Assembly (NCBI RefSeq): GCF_000935125.1
Contig: NZ_JRKI01000061.1
Span: 496,001-560,000, forward strand
Reading direction: 5' to 3'
From: Streptomyces natalensis ATCC 27448
GTDB taxonomy: Bacteria; Actinomycetota; Actinomycetes; Streptomycetales; Streptomycetaceae
DNA: 64,000 nt
Shown in pieces: positions 8,600 through 17,001 of this stretch; the stretch's first letter is position 1; every line of letters begins with the position of its first letter. The translations under genes and the position numbers were made by a program. The notes below the pieces were generated by a model. The model made no database searches. It was not told where the DNA came from and saw nothing but the letters and a program-made list of their open reading frames with translations.

Positions 8600-8730
8600 A
8601 GTGACCTCCCAACCCCTTGTACGACCGCAATCGACGATTAGCAGATTAACCATCCGATAGGTCAACGCTTACGCCAGGGGGCGGGTTACGCAACCGGGCA
8701 AACGGTGCCGCGGCGCTTGTGCGGCCCCCT

Positions 8731-9213
8731 TTAAACCCCTACCCACTCCTCTGCACCATCGGTGAACGATTGGTGCTTCCAGATGGGAACCTGGTGTTTG
8801 AGGTCGTCGATCAGCCTGCGACACGCCTCGAACGCCTCGGCCCGGTGCGGGCAGGAGACGGCGACGACGACCGCGAGATCTCCGATCGCCAGATCACCCA
8901 CTCGGTGTATCGCCGCCAGCGCCCGTACGGGGTAGTCGGCGGCCACCTTCTCGGCGATGCGCCGCATCTCGGCCTCGGCCGAGGGGTGCGCAGAGTAGCC
9001 GAGCCCCTCGACATCCGCACCGCCGTCGTGCGAACGGACCGTGCCGACGAACAGCGCGGTGCCGCCGGCCGCGGCGTCCCCGACGGCCGCGAAGACCTCG
9101 TCCACGGACAGCGCGGACTCCCGGATCGCGAGGAGGCGGATCGGGTCCGCGGCGGCCTGCTCTCCGGGGTGGTCGGAGCGGTCGGGGCGGGGGCGGGAGA
9201 CGTCGGCTGGCAT
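8731..9213 (-). CDS. moaE: Molybdopterin synthase catalytic subunit MoaE
   Basis: The large subunit of molybdopterin synthase, which with MoaD thiocarboxylate converts precursor Z into molybdopterin. The 160-aa protein has the MoaE landmarks GGTALFVGTVRSHDGG, AIHRVGDLAIGDLAVVVAVS, CPHRAEAFEACRRLIDDLK and the active-site VPIWKHQ near the C-terminus (Lys in KHQ). The first 20 residues are a variable polar tail. No moaD or moaA is adjacent, but moeZ, which could charge the sulfur carrier, lies in the same window near 37200. A CACGAT box 6 nt before the ATG is a possible leaderless -10. Confidence 0.94.
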   Translation of the reverse strand: MPADVSRPRPDRSDHPGEQAAADPIRLLAIRESALSVDEVFAAVGDAAAGGTALFVGTVRSHDGGADVEGLGYSAHPSAEAEMRRIAEKVAADYPVRALAAIHRVGDLAIGDLAVVVAVSCPHRAEAFEACRRLIDDLKHQVPIWKHQSFTDGAEEWVGV

Positions 9214-9371
9214 GGTCCCATCGTGCCGTACCGGAGCCGCACCGGGAAATGGCCGATTCCACCGGTGGTCCGGGCCGCGGTATGGAGGCTCGTACAGCCC
9301 GCGGGCCCGGCCCGGCCGGACGGATCACACGGTTCGCACGGGCCGCGCGGCCTGCCCGGGCCCGCCGCAGG

Positions 9372-10523
9372 TCAGATGCGGCGGCGGGCCTTGCGGGCGC
9401 GGCGGACCAGGGCGGCGGTACCCAGCAGGGCGACGGTGGCGCCGGCCGCGCCGGCGGCGGTGGCGTCCTTGCGGCCCAGGCGGCGGCCCGCGACGGTGTG
9501 CCGGCCGGCGACCTCCTCCAGGAGCTCGGCCAGCACCTCCTCGTTGGTCCACTTCGGCCGCCAGCCCGCCTCGTGCAGCCGGCTGCCGCTGACCACCCAG
9601 GGGTGCATGGTGTACGCGAGGTCCCCGGCGGGCGACGGCGTCAGCCCGATGCGGTGCAGCCGGGCGGCGGCGCCCAGGGCCACCGAGGACGGCAGCTCCA
9701 TCCGCCGGATCCCGGACAGCTCCTCGACCTCCTCCTGTTCCAGCCAGCCGTCGCAGCCCACCGCCAGCTCGCCGTCGACCTTCTCCAGGGCGGCGTACTC
9801 CAGGGCGCCGACCAGGTCGTCGACATGGCAGAACTGCCAGGCGGGGCGGGATCCGGCCACCACCAGGAGGCGGGGCGACTCGAAATAGCGGGTCAGGGCG
9901 GTGTCGGTGCCGCCCACCAGGACCGTGGGGCGCACCACCGTGACGTTCAGGCCCGGGTGTGCGCGGGGCGCGCGGCGGGCGAGGTCCTCGATCTCCAGGA
10001 GGTCGCCCACGCCGGTCGCGTCCGCGGTGGCCCGCAGTTCGGCGTCCTCGGCCAGCGGAACATCGTTGTCGGGCAGCGCCCCGTAGACCATGGCGGAGGT
10101 GCACAGCACCACCCGGTGCACACCCGCCGCCGCGGCGGCGGTCAGGACGGTCTGGGTGCCGCGCACGTTGTAGGCGGTGCGGGCGGCGTCGTCGGTCTCC
10201 AGGTCGAGATCGATGGCCAGGTGGACGACGACGTCGGCACCGCGCAGTTTGTCGGCGATGGCCGGGTCGCGGACGTCCAGGACGTGCCAGTGGGCCTCGG
10301 CGATGTCGCCGCGCCGCTCGTCGATGGCCACGACCTGTTTGATCTCGTCGGATGCCACCAGGGCACGGGTGAGCAGCGCGCCGACCCCGGAGGCGGCTCC
10401 GGTGACGGCCACGACGGGGCGGCGCAGCGGCCGGTCGCGGGCGCCGCCCGCGCCGCCTCCTGCCGGCTCGGCCTGGGCCGCAGCGTTTCGCGCTGCGCGA
10501 ACGGTCGGATCTGGGGAACTCAC
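9372..10523 (-). CDS. SDR-like NAD(P)-binding epimerase-type protein with C-terminal anchor
   Basis: An extended short-chain dehydrogenase fold: the Rossmann motif TGAASGVGALL near residue 45, VVVHLAID for strand 4 and VVLCTSAMVYG for strand 5. The expected YxxxK catalytic pair is not where it should be, since ATADATGVGDLLEIEDLARR occupies that segment. The protein may bind nucleotide without canonical epimerase chemistry. The C-terminus has a hydrophobic helix (AGAAGATVALLGTAALV) followed by RRARKARRRI, which looks like a tail anchor. The GTG start at 10523 has GGAG 7 nt upstream. Substrate unknown. Confidence 0.85.
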   Translation of the reverse strand: MSSPDPTVRAARNAAAQAEPAGGGAGGARDRPLRRPVVAVTGAASGVGALLTRALVASDEIKQVVAIDERRGDIAEAHWHVLDVRDPAIADKLRGADVVVHLAIDLDLETDDAARTAYNVRGTQTVLTAAAAAGVHRVVLCTSAMVYGALPDNDVPLAEDAELRATADATGVGDLLEIEDLARRAPRAHPGLNVTVVRPTVLVGGTDTALTRYFESPRLLVVAGSRPAWQFCHVDDLVGALEYAALEKVDGELAVGCDGWLEQEEVEELSGIRRMELPSSVALGAAARLHRIGLTPSPAGDLAYTMHPWVVSGSRLHEAGWRPKWTNEEVLAELLEEVAGRHTVAGRRLGRKDATAAGAAGATVALLGTAALVRRARKARRRI

Positions 10524-10549
10524 CGGGCGTCTCCAGCGGTTGAATTCAG

Positions 10550-10574
10550 TACGTACGCGGATGACGCGTACGTA
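10550..10574. promoter_or_regulatory. Perfect palindrome TACGTACGCG-N5-CGCGTACGTA
   Basis: A 10-bp perfect inverted repeat with a 5-bp spacer, 27 bp upstream of the SDR-like gene. Its length and position suggest a dimeric regulator's operator (inference); a hairpin in the 5' leader is the alternative. Confidence 0.55.
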
Positions 10575-10659
10575 CCAGGTGCCGTCCATCCTGCCGCAGG
10601 CACCGCTCCGGCGAAGCACCGAGCCCGTAAGCGGGTGCGGTGTCCGGGGTCCGGCCGAT

Positions 10660-10679
10660 GATCAAGGCCCGCCTTGATC
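10660..10679. promoter_or_regulatory. Perfect palindrome GATCAAGG-N4-CCTTGATC
   Basis: An 8-bp perfect inverted repeat with a 4-bp spacer in the divergent spacer, 84 bp before the DUF2342-type gene. A candidate operator or a short hairpin. Confidence 0.45.
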
Positions 10680-10762
10680 CACCGGCCAGGCCCTACGCTG
10701 GAGAGGAATGTCGGGCAACCGCCGTCGGCACGTGCCGGTGGCCCTACGAGCCGAGGAAACCC

Positions 10763-12229
10763 GTGAGTGACACCCCATTCGGATTCGGCCTTCCGCCGGA
10801 GGAGCCGGAGGACGGCGACAACGGCAAGCAGAAGGGCGGCCAGGGAGGTAGCCAGGGCCCCGCAAACCCGCTCGGGTTCGGCGGCGGGAGCGGCGGCGCG
10901 GACAATCCGTTCGCGGCGCTCTTCGGCGGCATGGGCGGCCCCGGCGGCGAGATGAACCCTGGCGACCTGGGCGCCGCCTTCCAGAAGCTCGGGCAGATGC
11001 TCTCCTACGAGGGCGGCCCGGTGAACTGGGAGATGGCCAAGGACATCGCGCGGCAGACCGTCGCGCAGGGCGCCGAGGACGGCAGCAAGGACGCGAGCCT
11101 GTCGACTGGCGAGCGGTCCGCCGTCGAGGAGGCCGTACGACTGGCGGACCTGTGGCTGGACGGGGTGACGTCGCTGCCGTCGGGGTCGGGGTCGGTGGTG
11201 GCCTGGAGCCGCGCGGAATGGGTCGAGGAGACCCTGCCGGTGTGGAAGGACCTGGTCAACCCGCTCGCCGAGCGCGTCGGGGCGGCCATGGGCGATGTGC
11301 TGCCCGGCGAGATGCAGGCCATGGCGGGCCCGCTGCTGGGGATGATGCGCTCCATGGGCGGCGCGATGTTCGGCACCCAGATCGGGCAGGCGCTGGGCGT
11401 GCTGGCCGGTGAGGTCGTCGGGTCGACGGACATCGGGCTGCCGCTGGGGCCGTCCGGCAAGGCGGCGCTGCTGCCGGGGAACATGGCCAGGTTCGGCGAG
11501 GGCCTGGGCGTCCCCGAGGAGGAGGTGCGGCTGTACCTGGCGCTGCGGGAGGCCGCCCATCAGCGGCTGTTCGCGCATGTGCCGTGGCTGCGCTCGCATC
11601 TGTTCGGTGCCGTCGAGGGCTATGCGCGCGGCATCAAGGTCGATACGACCAAGCTGGAGGACGTGGTCGGCCAGATCGACCCGCAGCATCCCGAGGAGCT
11701 GCAGAACGCCTTGCAGCAGGGCATGTTCCAGCCCGAGGACACCCCGGAGCAGAAGGCCGCGCTGGCCCGGCTGGAGACCGCGCTGGCGCTGGTCGAGGGC
11801 TGGGTGGACGCGGTGGTGCACGCCGCCGCCGCACCGCATCTGCCGTCGGCCGACAAGCTGCGCGAGACGCTGCGGCGCCGCCGGGCGAGCGGCGGCCCGG
11901 CCGAGCAGACCTTCTCCACGCTGATCGGTCTCCAGCTGCGCCCGCGGCGTCTGCGCGACGCCTCGCGGCTGTGGGCGCTGCTGACCGACGCCCGGGGCCT
12001 GGAGGGCCGCGACGGCCTGTGGGCGCACCCGGACATGCTGCCGACGGCGGCCGATCTGGACGACCCGGACGCCTTTGTCCACCACGAGCAGCCGGACTTC
12101 TCCGAGCTCGACAAGATGCTGGGCGAGGCCGCGAGCGGCGGCAAGCCGGATCTGTCCAAGCCCGCCGAGGGCACCACGGGCGGCGACGACCAGGCCCCCG
12201 GCGACGACAAGGCGGACGGCGACAAGTGA
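10763..12229 (+). CDS. DUF2342 / zinc-dependent metalloprotease-like protein, 488 aa
   Basis: Matches the actinobacterial zincin-like family often labelled zinc-dependent metalloprotease or putative hydrolase. It has a Gly-rich N-terminus (NPLGFGGGSGG, NPFAALFGGMGG), then the conserved core MRSMGGAMFGTQIGQALG, LREAAHQRLFAHVPWL and ALVEGWVDAVVHAA. The acidic C-terminal tail (EGTTGGDDQAPGDDKADGDK) varies in the family. Protease activity is not proven for the family. The GTG start at 10763 has GAGGA 5 nt upstream. The stop overlaps the Nudix start by 4 nt (GTGA), so the two are translationally coupled. A homologue sits in the matching mycobacterial block (Rv3195, from memory). Confidence 0.88.
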   Translation: MSDTPFGFGLPPEEPEDGDNGKQKGGQGGSQGPANPLGFGGGSGGADNPFAALFGGMGGPGGEMNPGDLGAAFQKLGQMLSYEGGPVNWEMAKDIARQTVAQGAEDGSKDASLSTGERSAVEEAVRLADLWLDGVTSLPSGSGSVVAWSRAEWVEETLPVWKDLVNPLAERVGAAMGDVLPGEMQAMAGPLLGMMRSMGGAMFGTQIGQALGVLAGEVVGSTDIGLPLGPSGKAALLPGNMARFGEGLGVPEEEVRLYLALREAAHQRLFAHVPWLRSHLFGAVEGYARGIKVDTTKLEDVVGQIDPQHPEELQNALQQGMFQPEDTPEQKAALARLETALALVEGWVDAVVHAAAAPHLPSADKLRETLRRRRASGGPAEQTFSTLIGLQLRPRRLRDASRLWALLTDARGLEGRDGLWAHPDMLPTAADLDDPDAFVHHEQPDFSELDKMLGEAASGGKPDLSKPAEGTTGGDDQAPGDDKADGDK

Positions 12230-12756
12230 GGCTGCGCGAGGACGCGGCGCGGGTGCTCAAGGAGTGGCCCGCGCCGTCGCAGGAGCAGGAGCGGCTGCGG
12301 CTGACGTATCTCGATCACCTCGCCGCCCATCAGGACGGCATGTGGAAGCCCTGCAAGGACGGGCATATCACCGCGAGCGCGCTGGTGGTCGATCCGGCGG
12401 GCGAGCGGGTGCTGCTGACGCTGCACCGCAAGCTGGAGATGTGGCTCCAGATGGGCGGCCACTGCGAGCCGGAGGACGCGACCCTGGCGGACGCGGCGCT
12501 GCGCGAGGCGCGTGAGGAGTCCGGGATCGCGCAGGGGCTGACGCTGCTGCCCGGCGGCCCGGTGCGTCTGGACCGCCATCACACGCCCTGCGCCCGGCAT
12601 CTGGACGTCCAGTACGCCGCCGTGGCGCCCGCGGGCGCGGTGCCGACGGTCAGCGACGAGTCGCTGGACGTGCGCTGGTTCCCGTACGACGAGGTGGCCG
12701 CCGTCGCCGATGCGTCGGTGGTGCGCCTGGTGGAGCGCACCCGCGCGCTCCTGTAG
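12226..12756 (+). CDS. Nudix hydrolase
   Basis: A 176-aa Nudix-fold pyrophosphohydrolase. The Nudix box is GGHCEPEDATLADAALREAR followed by EESGI; the REAREESGI half is canonical, but the spacing between the Gly and the REuxEE part is one residue longer than the textbook box, a variant I associate with an actinobacterial subgroup. LVVDPAGERVLLTLHRKLEMWLQM precedes the box. The GTG start at 12226 overlaps the preceding stop as GTGA, so coupled translation explains the lack of its own Shine-Dalgarno sequence. Substrate unknown. Confidence 0.87.
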   Translation: MRLREDAARVLKEWPAPSQEQERLRLTYLDHLAAHQDGMWKPCKDGHITASALVVDPAGERVLLTLHRKLEMWLQMGGHCEPEDATLADAALREAREESGIAQGLTLLPGGPVRLDRHHTPCARHLDVQYAAVAPAGAVPTVSDESLDVRWFPYDEVAAVADASVVRLVERTRALL

Positions 12757-12824
12757 ACGGCAGCGGCCTGACGCGTCCGGCGCCCGCCCCTTCCCGGGAC
12801 GGGCGGCGGATGCCCGTCTGCCGT
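12757..12824. terminator. Bidirectional terminator between Nudix and AIM24 genes
   Basis: Nested inverted repeats fill the convergent spacer: ACGGCAG (12757-12763) with CTGCCGT (12818-12824), and inside it CGCCCG (12781-12786) with CGGGCG (12800-12805). Confidence 0.55.
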
Positions 12825-12827
12825 GCG

Positions 12828-13586
12828 TCAGTTGGTGAAGATGTTGCCCTGGTTGGCGCCGTGGGCGCCCTGCTGGCCCATGCCGAACTGGGCGGCGAGC
12901 CCGGAGCCGATCGCGGCGTTCTGCGGCGGCAGCAGCTCGCTGGGCTGGACCAGCGCATAGCCCTGGCCGAGGAAGCTGAGCTCCCAGCCCTCGCCGGTGT
13001 TGCCCCGGCGCCGCCACACCCCGGAGGAGTGCGTCTGCGCCTGCATCTGCACCCGCAGCGAGCTGGACCAGGCGACCACCGCGTCCGCGTCGGCGTTGAC
13101 GTATTTGTCGGGCGTGACCTCCAGCATCAGCGGCTGCCCGGAGGTCATCAGCACGACCTTGCCCTGCCCGGAGATGTGGAGCTGGTACTTGCCGGTGCCG
13201 GAGATGCCGTACTGACTGTCGATGGAGACGACGTCCCAGTGGAGGTTGGAGTCCAGCGCCAGGACGTAGCTGCTGTCGACGGTCAGCCCCTGGTGGTCGA
13301 CGTCGACGACATGGACGTGCTGGGCGAGGTTGGCCAGATAGACCGTGCCCTGCCCGGAGACCCGCATCAGGTCCAGGCCCTCGCCGGACACGGCGCGGGC
13401 CCGCTGCTGGCCCTGTGTCTGGTAGTTGCCCTCGAATTCGAGCAGTCCCTGGTAGGCGACCATCGCGCCCTTACGGGCGAGGAGGTCGTCATGGCCCGTG
13501 AGGGAGACCCGCAGCATCTGCTTGTTCTGCAGGGCGTAGCGGTCCTCGGTCTGTGCCTCGGTGAAGGCGAAAAGCGGACTCTGCAT
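12828..13586 (-). CDS. AIM24 family protein (third gene of the TerD/AIM24 operon)
   Basis: A 252-aa beta-rich protein of the AIM24/DUF124 family, related to tryptophan RNA-binding attenuator-like folds. Diagnostic stretches are MLRVSLTGHDDLLARKGAMV, VSGEGLDLMRVSGQGTVYLA, VVAWSSSLRVQM and the terminal GQGYALVQPSE followed by a Gln/Gly-rich tail. No signal peptide. The ATG at 13586 begins MQSPLFAF. It is 20 bp downstream of a second AIM24 gene and is likely co-transcribed with the TerD-AIM24 fusion. Bacterial AIM24 proteins have no firm function; membrane-stress roles are suspected. Confidence 0.88.
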   Translation of the reverse strand: MQSPLFAFTEAQTEDRYALQNKQMLRVSLTGHDDLLARKGAMVAYQGLLEFEGNYQTQGQQRARAVSGEGLDLMRVSGQGTVYLANLAQHVHVVDVDHQGLTVDSSYVLALDSNLHWDVVSIDSQYGISGTGKYQLHISGQGKVVLMTSGQPLMLEVTPDKYVNADADAVVAWSSSLRVQMQAQTHSSGVWRRRGNTGEGWELSFLGQGYALVQPSELLPPQNAAIGSGLAAQFGMGQQGAHGANQGNIFTN

Positions 13587-13606
13587 GGCGGTTTCGGTCC
13601 TCCCCC

Positions 13607-14290
13607 TCAGCCCCGGGCCCGGAGCCGGTCGGTGCTGTCCTCGCTGGGCTGGACGACGACGAAGCCCTGGCCGGAGAAGGCCAGTTGGTAGGCCTCGCCG
13701 CTGCCGCGCCCGATCAGGGAGGACGCCTTGAAGCTGCTCCTGCCCTTCATCTTCAGGTTGGTGGACCAGGCGACGAGAGCGTCCGGGTCCACGAACGTCT
13801 CGTCCTCGCCACGGCCGCAGTCGACCACGATGGGCGTGCCCCGGGAGGTCAGCGCGACCCAGCCGGTGCCGGATATGCCGACATTGAACAGGCCCTGGCC
13901 GGCGAACTTGGCCATCCCCTTGACCCGCTGCACGCCCCACTGGAGGTGCGCGTCGAAGGCGAGGATGTTGGTGCCGTTGACGGAGAGCGCCTCGTCGTTG
14001 AGGTTGATGCAGACCACGTCGGCGCCGTAGTCGGCGAGGAAGAGCAGTCCGTCGCCGGAGCACTTCATCAGCGGGGCGCCCTCGCCGGTGAGCCACTGGG
14101 AGGCCATCTGGCGCACGGCGGGCGGGTTGGGCTCGTACTGGACGAAGCCTTCGTAGGCGACCATCGAGCCGGTGCGGGCGAAGACGTCCTGGCCGGTCTG
14201 CATGGCAATCTTCACCATGCGGCTGCCGTGGTTCTCCATACGGGCGGCGGGCGGGGTCGGGGCGTATCCCGAAAGCTGCTGCTGGGTCAT
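13607..14290 (-). CDS. AIM24 family protein (second gene of the operon)
   Basis: A 227-aa AIM24 domain spanning almost the whole protein: MVKIAMQTGQDVFARTGSMV, LTGEGAPLMKCSGDGLLFLA, LSVNGTNILAFDAHLQWGV, DALVAWSTNLKMK and GQGFVVVQPSE near the end. It resembles both neighbours but is not nearly identical, so the duplications are old. GGGAG lies 8 nt before the ATG, and the gene follows the TerD-AIM24 fusion by 13 bp. Confidence 0.88.
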   Translation of the reverse strand: MTQQQLSGYAPTPPAARMENHGSRMVKIAMQTGQDVFARTGSMVAYEGFVQYEPNPPAVRQMASQWLTGEGAPLMKCSGDGLLFLADYGADVVCINLNDEALSVNGTNILAFDAHLQWGVQRVKGMAKFAGQGLFNVGISGTGWVALTSRGTPIVVDCGRGEDETFVDPDALVAWSTNLKMKGRSSFKASSLIGRGSGEAYQLAFSGQGFVVVQPSEDSTDRLRARG

Positions 14291-14303
14291 GTGACGGGCT
14301 CCC

Positions 14304-16037
14304 TCAGACCTCGTAGGGCTGGACGACGATGAAGTTGCCGGGCGCGCCGCGGAACTGGAGGTTCACGGCCTCGCCGGAGTGTCCCGGATAGGCGTGCCGG
14401 CGGACGCTCACCTGGCTGGAGATGATCACCTGGGAGCCGGCGGACCAGGCCACGACGGCGTTGGCGTCGGCGAAGGTGGTCGGGGTGACCGGCAGCACGA
14501 CGGGGGTGCCGTCGGTCTTGACGACGAGGGTGCCGGTGCCCTGGAAGAGCATGGTGAACAGCGCGCCGCCGGGAATGCTGTGGCCCTCGATGCGGCGGAC
14601 CTCGTACTGGAGCGATTCGTCGAAGGCGAGGACGTTGTCGGCGGAGACGCAGAGGGCGTCGCCCTGGAGCTCGATGGGGTGGACATGGGCGCCGTTCTCG
14701 GCGAAGAACACCTGGCCCTGGCCGGTGCAGCGCATCAGCTGCATCTCCTGGCCGGTGGCGTTGCCGGTGATCCGGCCGCGGAATCCGGCGCCCCTGTAGC
14801 CGAAGTCGACCTTGCCCTGGTAGAGCACCATGCTGCCCTGTTTGGCGAGCACCGGCCGGCCGTCGACGCCGAGGTCGGCGCGGATCAGCTTGGCGTTCTG
14901 CGGCGTCCAGCGCCCGCCGTTGGGCGCTTCCTTGTACTTGTCCAGCACGACGCCGAGGCCCGCGCCCTGGGGGACGGCGGGAGCCTGGCCGGGCTGTCCG
15001 TAGGGCGCGGGCCGGCCCGGGGCCGGCTGGCCGTAGGGGGCGGGCTCGCCCGGGGCGGGCTGGCCATACGGGGCCTGGCCCGGGGCCGGCTGGCCGTACG
15101 GGGGCGCCTGCGGGGCCGGCTGGCCCGGGTAACCACCGGGCGCGGGCCGGCCGTAGGGCTGTCCGGGCACGCCGGGCGCGCCTGGGGGCGGCGGGACGGA
15201 ACCACCGGGCGGGACCAGGGGCGCGGCGATGGTCGGCGCGTTGTGCACCTGGGGCGCGGTCGGCTGTGGGGGCAGCGGCGGGGGCTGCGGGGCGGCCGGG
15301 GGCGCGCCCTGGGGCGGGCCGAAGCCGGGCGCGGGCGGCGGTACGGGTGCGGGGGCGGACGGAGCGGGAGCCGCAGGGGCGGGCGGGGCCGGAGCGGGGG
15401 CCGCCGGGGGTGCGAAGGAGGGGGCGGGGGCGGCGGCCGGACCGGCCGGGAGTGCGAAACCGGGCGCCTGCTGGGCCTGGGCGGGCGGCTGCGGCTGCTC
15501 CTGCTCCTCTTCGAGGACCTCGCCACCGAAGTTCTTCAGCAGCGCCTCCAGGCCGCCGTCGAAGCCCTGGCCGACCGCGGCGAACCGCCAGACGTCCTTG
15601 AGGTAGAAGTCGCCCAGCATGACGGCGCGTTCGGTGCTGAACTCGCTGCCGTTGAAGGAGTAGCGGGCGACCTCCTCGCCGCCGGCCACGATGCGGATGT
15701 GGCCGGGGCCGATCCGGGAGACCTGGCCGGGGCCGTCGAGCGCCGCGGTGAAGGACAGCTTCTGGATGTGCGGCGGGATCTTGTCGAGGGTGACCCGGAA
15801 GGACTCGGCGTCGCCGGCCTGCGCGCCGAGCAGCTGGATGGACTCCTCGGGCGACTTGGGCTGGTTGAAGAAGACGAAGTACCGGTCGTCGGAGAGCCGT
15901 TCGTCGGCGTCCAGGCCGAAGCAGCTGATGTCGAAGGTCAGGCCGGGGCCGGCGATCTGCACGCCGACGTACAGATCCGTCCCCGCCGTCAGATCACTGA
16001 TCCTGGCCTTGTGGCCGCGCTGGAATTCCCTGGCCAT
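14304..16037 (-). CDS. TerD-AIM24 fusion protein, 577 aa
   Basis: First gene of a three-gene operon. Residues 1 to about 180 are a TerD domain: LTAGTDLYVGVQIAGPGLTF, the calcium-site region GLDADERLSDDRYFVFFNQ, and GDFYLKDVWRFAAVGQGFDG. A linker of about 190 residues made of Pro, Ala, Gly and Gln follows, with repeated YGQPAPG units. The C-terminal 200 residues are an AIM24 domain (LAKQGSMVLYQGKVDFGY, GQGQVFFAENGAHVHPIEL, FIVVQPYEV). TerD proteins bind calcium and act in tellurite and general stress resistance; the fusion ties that module to AIM24. No TerB, TerC or kinase gene is adjacent. Confidence 0.9.
   Translation of the reverse strand: MAREFQRGHKARISDLTAGTDLYVGVQIAGPGLTFDISCFGLDADERLSDDRYFVFFNQPKSPEESIQLLGAQAGDAESFRVTLDKIPPHIQKLSFTAALDGPGQVSRIGPGHIRIVAGGEEVARYSFNGSEFSTERAVMLGDFYLKDVWRFAAVGQGFDGGLEALLKNFGGEVLEEEQEQPQPPAQAQQAPGFALPAGPAAAPAPSFAPPAAPAPAPPAPAAPAPSAPAPVPPPAPGFGPPQGAPPAAPQPPPLPPQPTAPQVHNAPTIAAPLVPPGGSVPPPPGAPGVPGQPYGRPAPGGYPGQPAPQAPPYGQPAPGQAPYGQPAPGEPAPYGQPAPGRPAPYGQPGQAPAVPQGAGLGVVLDKYKEAPNGGRWTPQNAKLIRADLGVDGRPVLAKQGSMVLYQGKVDFGYRGAGFRGRITGNATGQEMQLMRCTGQGQVFFAENGAHVHPIELQGDALCVSADNVLAFDESLQYEVRRIEGHSIPGGALFTMLFQGTGTLVVKTDGTPVVLPVTPTTFADANAVVAWSAGSQVIISSQVSVRRHAYPGHSGEAVNLQFRGAPGNFIVVQPYEV
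14990..15125 (-). repeat. Tandem repeats encoding YGQPAPG in the TerD-AIM24 linker
   Basis: About four near-copies of a 27-36 bp unit rich in GGGGCGGGCTGGCC encode PYGQPAPG-type repeats. Length variation between strains is likely at this site. Confidence 0.6.
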
Positions 16038-16083
16038 ACGTTACGACCGTCCCCCGCTCCCGGCTGTGAGTTCGTCACGCGCC

Positions 16084-16089
16084 AGGCTA
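16084..16089 (-). promoter_or_regulatory. -10 box of the TerD/AIM24 operon
   Basis: TAGCCT on the minus strand, about 46 bp before the TerD-AIM24 ATG. The leader includes GGGGGAC as ribosome-binding site. No clear -35. Confidence 0.45.
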
Positions 16090-16148
16090 ACCGCTGCCGC
16101 TGACATGCGGCGATGGCAGGGCAAGGCCAAAACCGCCCGGTACGGCCG

Positions 16149-16775
16149 TTATTCACGGCGCGCAGCGGGCAAATGCGGCAATCTGTCGGCCGCGACCACG
16201 CCTTCGAGATAACCGCGGGCGCGTTCGGTCCGCGGATACGACTCCAGCAGCTGCCAGAACTCCGGGCCGTGGCCGGGCACCAGGAGATGGGCGAGTTCGT
16301 GCAGCAGGACGTAGTCGATGACGTACTCCGGCATGCCCTGCAAACGGTGCGACAGCCGGATGCTGCCCTCGGCCGGGGTGCACGAGCCCCAGCGGGTGTT
16401 CTGGTTGGTCACCCAGCGCACCGAGGCGGGGTGCGCCCGGCCCCCGAGGAACTGGCCGGCCAGCCGCCCGGCCCGCTCGGCGAGATCGCCGTCACCCAGC
16501 ATCCGCTTGCTCTCCTGGGCGGCGAGCTTGTCCAGCATGACGGTGACCCAGCGCTGTTCCTCCGCCTCGGACATCCGGGCCGGGATCAGCACCACCGTAC
16601 GGTCGCCCTCGCGATAGGCCGAGACCGTCCGGCGCCGCCGTGAACTGCGGCGCACTTCGACCGCTCGCGTCCGCGCACCACCGCCCTTCGGGCTCGCGGC
16701 ATCCCCGCGCGGGGTGTCTGCGGCGCGGCGCAGGGGCGTCTCTCCGGAGCCGCGTGCGGAAGGATCGGCGGGCAC
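16149..16775 (-). CDS. YgjP/M48-like zinc metallopeptidase-type protein
   Basis: A 208-aa protein with the zinc motif HELAHLLVPGH (HExxH plus a downstream His) and the family signature TRWGSCTPAEGSIRLSHRL, as in YgjP/DUF45 (WLM, SprT-like) metalloproteins. The basic N-terminal 50 residues are low-complexity and probably disordered. GTG at 16775 is supported by TAACGT exactly 7 nt upstream, a strong leaderless promoter. Substrate unknown; family members are linked to protein or nucleotide processing. Confidence 0.85.
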   Translation of the reverse strand: MPADPSARGSGETPLRRAADTPRGDAASPKGGGARTRAVEVRRSSRRRRTVSAYREGDRTVVLIPARMSEAEEQRWVTVMLDKLAAQESKRMLGDGDLAERAGRLAGQFLGGRAHPASVRWVTNQNTRWGSCTPAEGSIRLSHRLQGMPEYVIDYVLLHELAHLLVPGHGPEFWQLLESYPRTERARGYLEGVVAADRLPHLPAARRE

Positions 16776-16782
16776 GCGCCCG

Positions 16783-16788
16783 ACGTTA
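16783..16788 (-). promoter_or_regulatory. -10 box, leaderless promoter of the YgjP-like gene
   Basis: TAACGT on the minus strand, 7 nt from the GTG start; no Shine-Dalgarno sequence. Confidence 0.55.
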
Positions 16789-17001
16789 CCCGCTGGCGCC
16801 GCGCGACGTCCCGCCCGCCCGACGGTTCACCACCGAACCACTCCATGGCGTGCACCATGCGTCCGCCCCGCACCCGGGCCTGTGGACAACCTCGGCGACA
16901 CCGGACCGGGCAGCCTGTGGACAACTCCCACGGCCGTCGGCGCTGCCGCATGCTGGGAGCCGACGACGAACGGCGGGACGACGGACGACGGGGGGCGGAT
17001 C

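Noticed and set aside
8319..8630. Longer start for the YlbL-type protease
   Set aside because: It would overlap the small membrane protein gene and place the membrane anchor inside the chain; a -10 box precedes ATG 8318.
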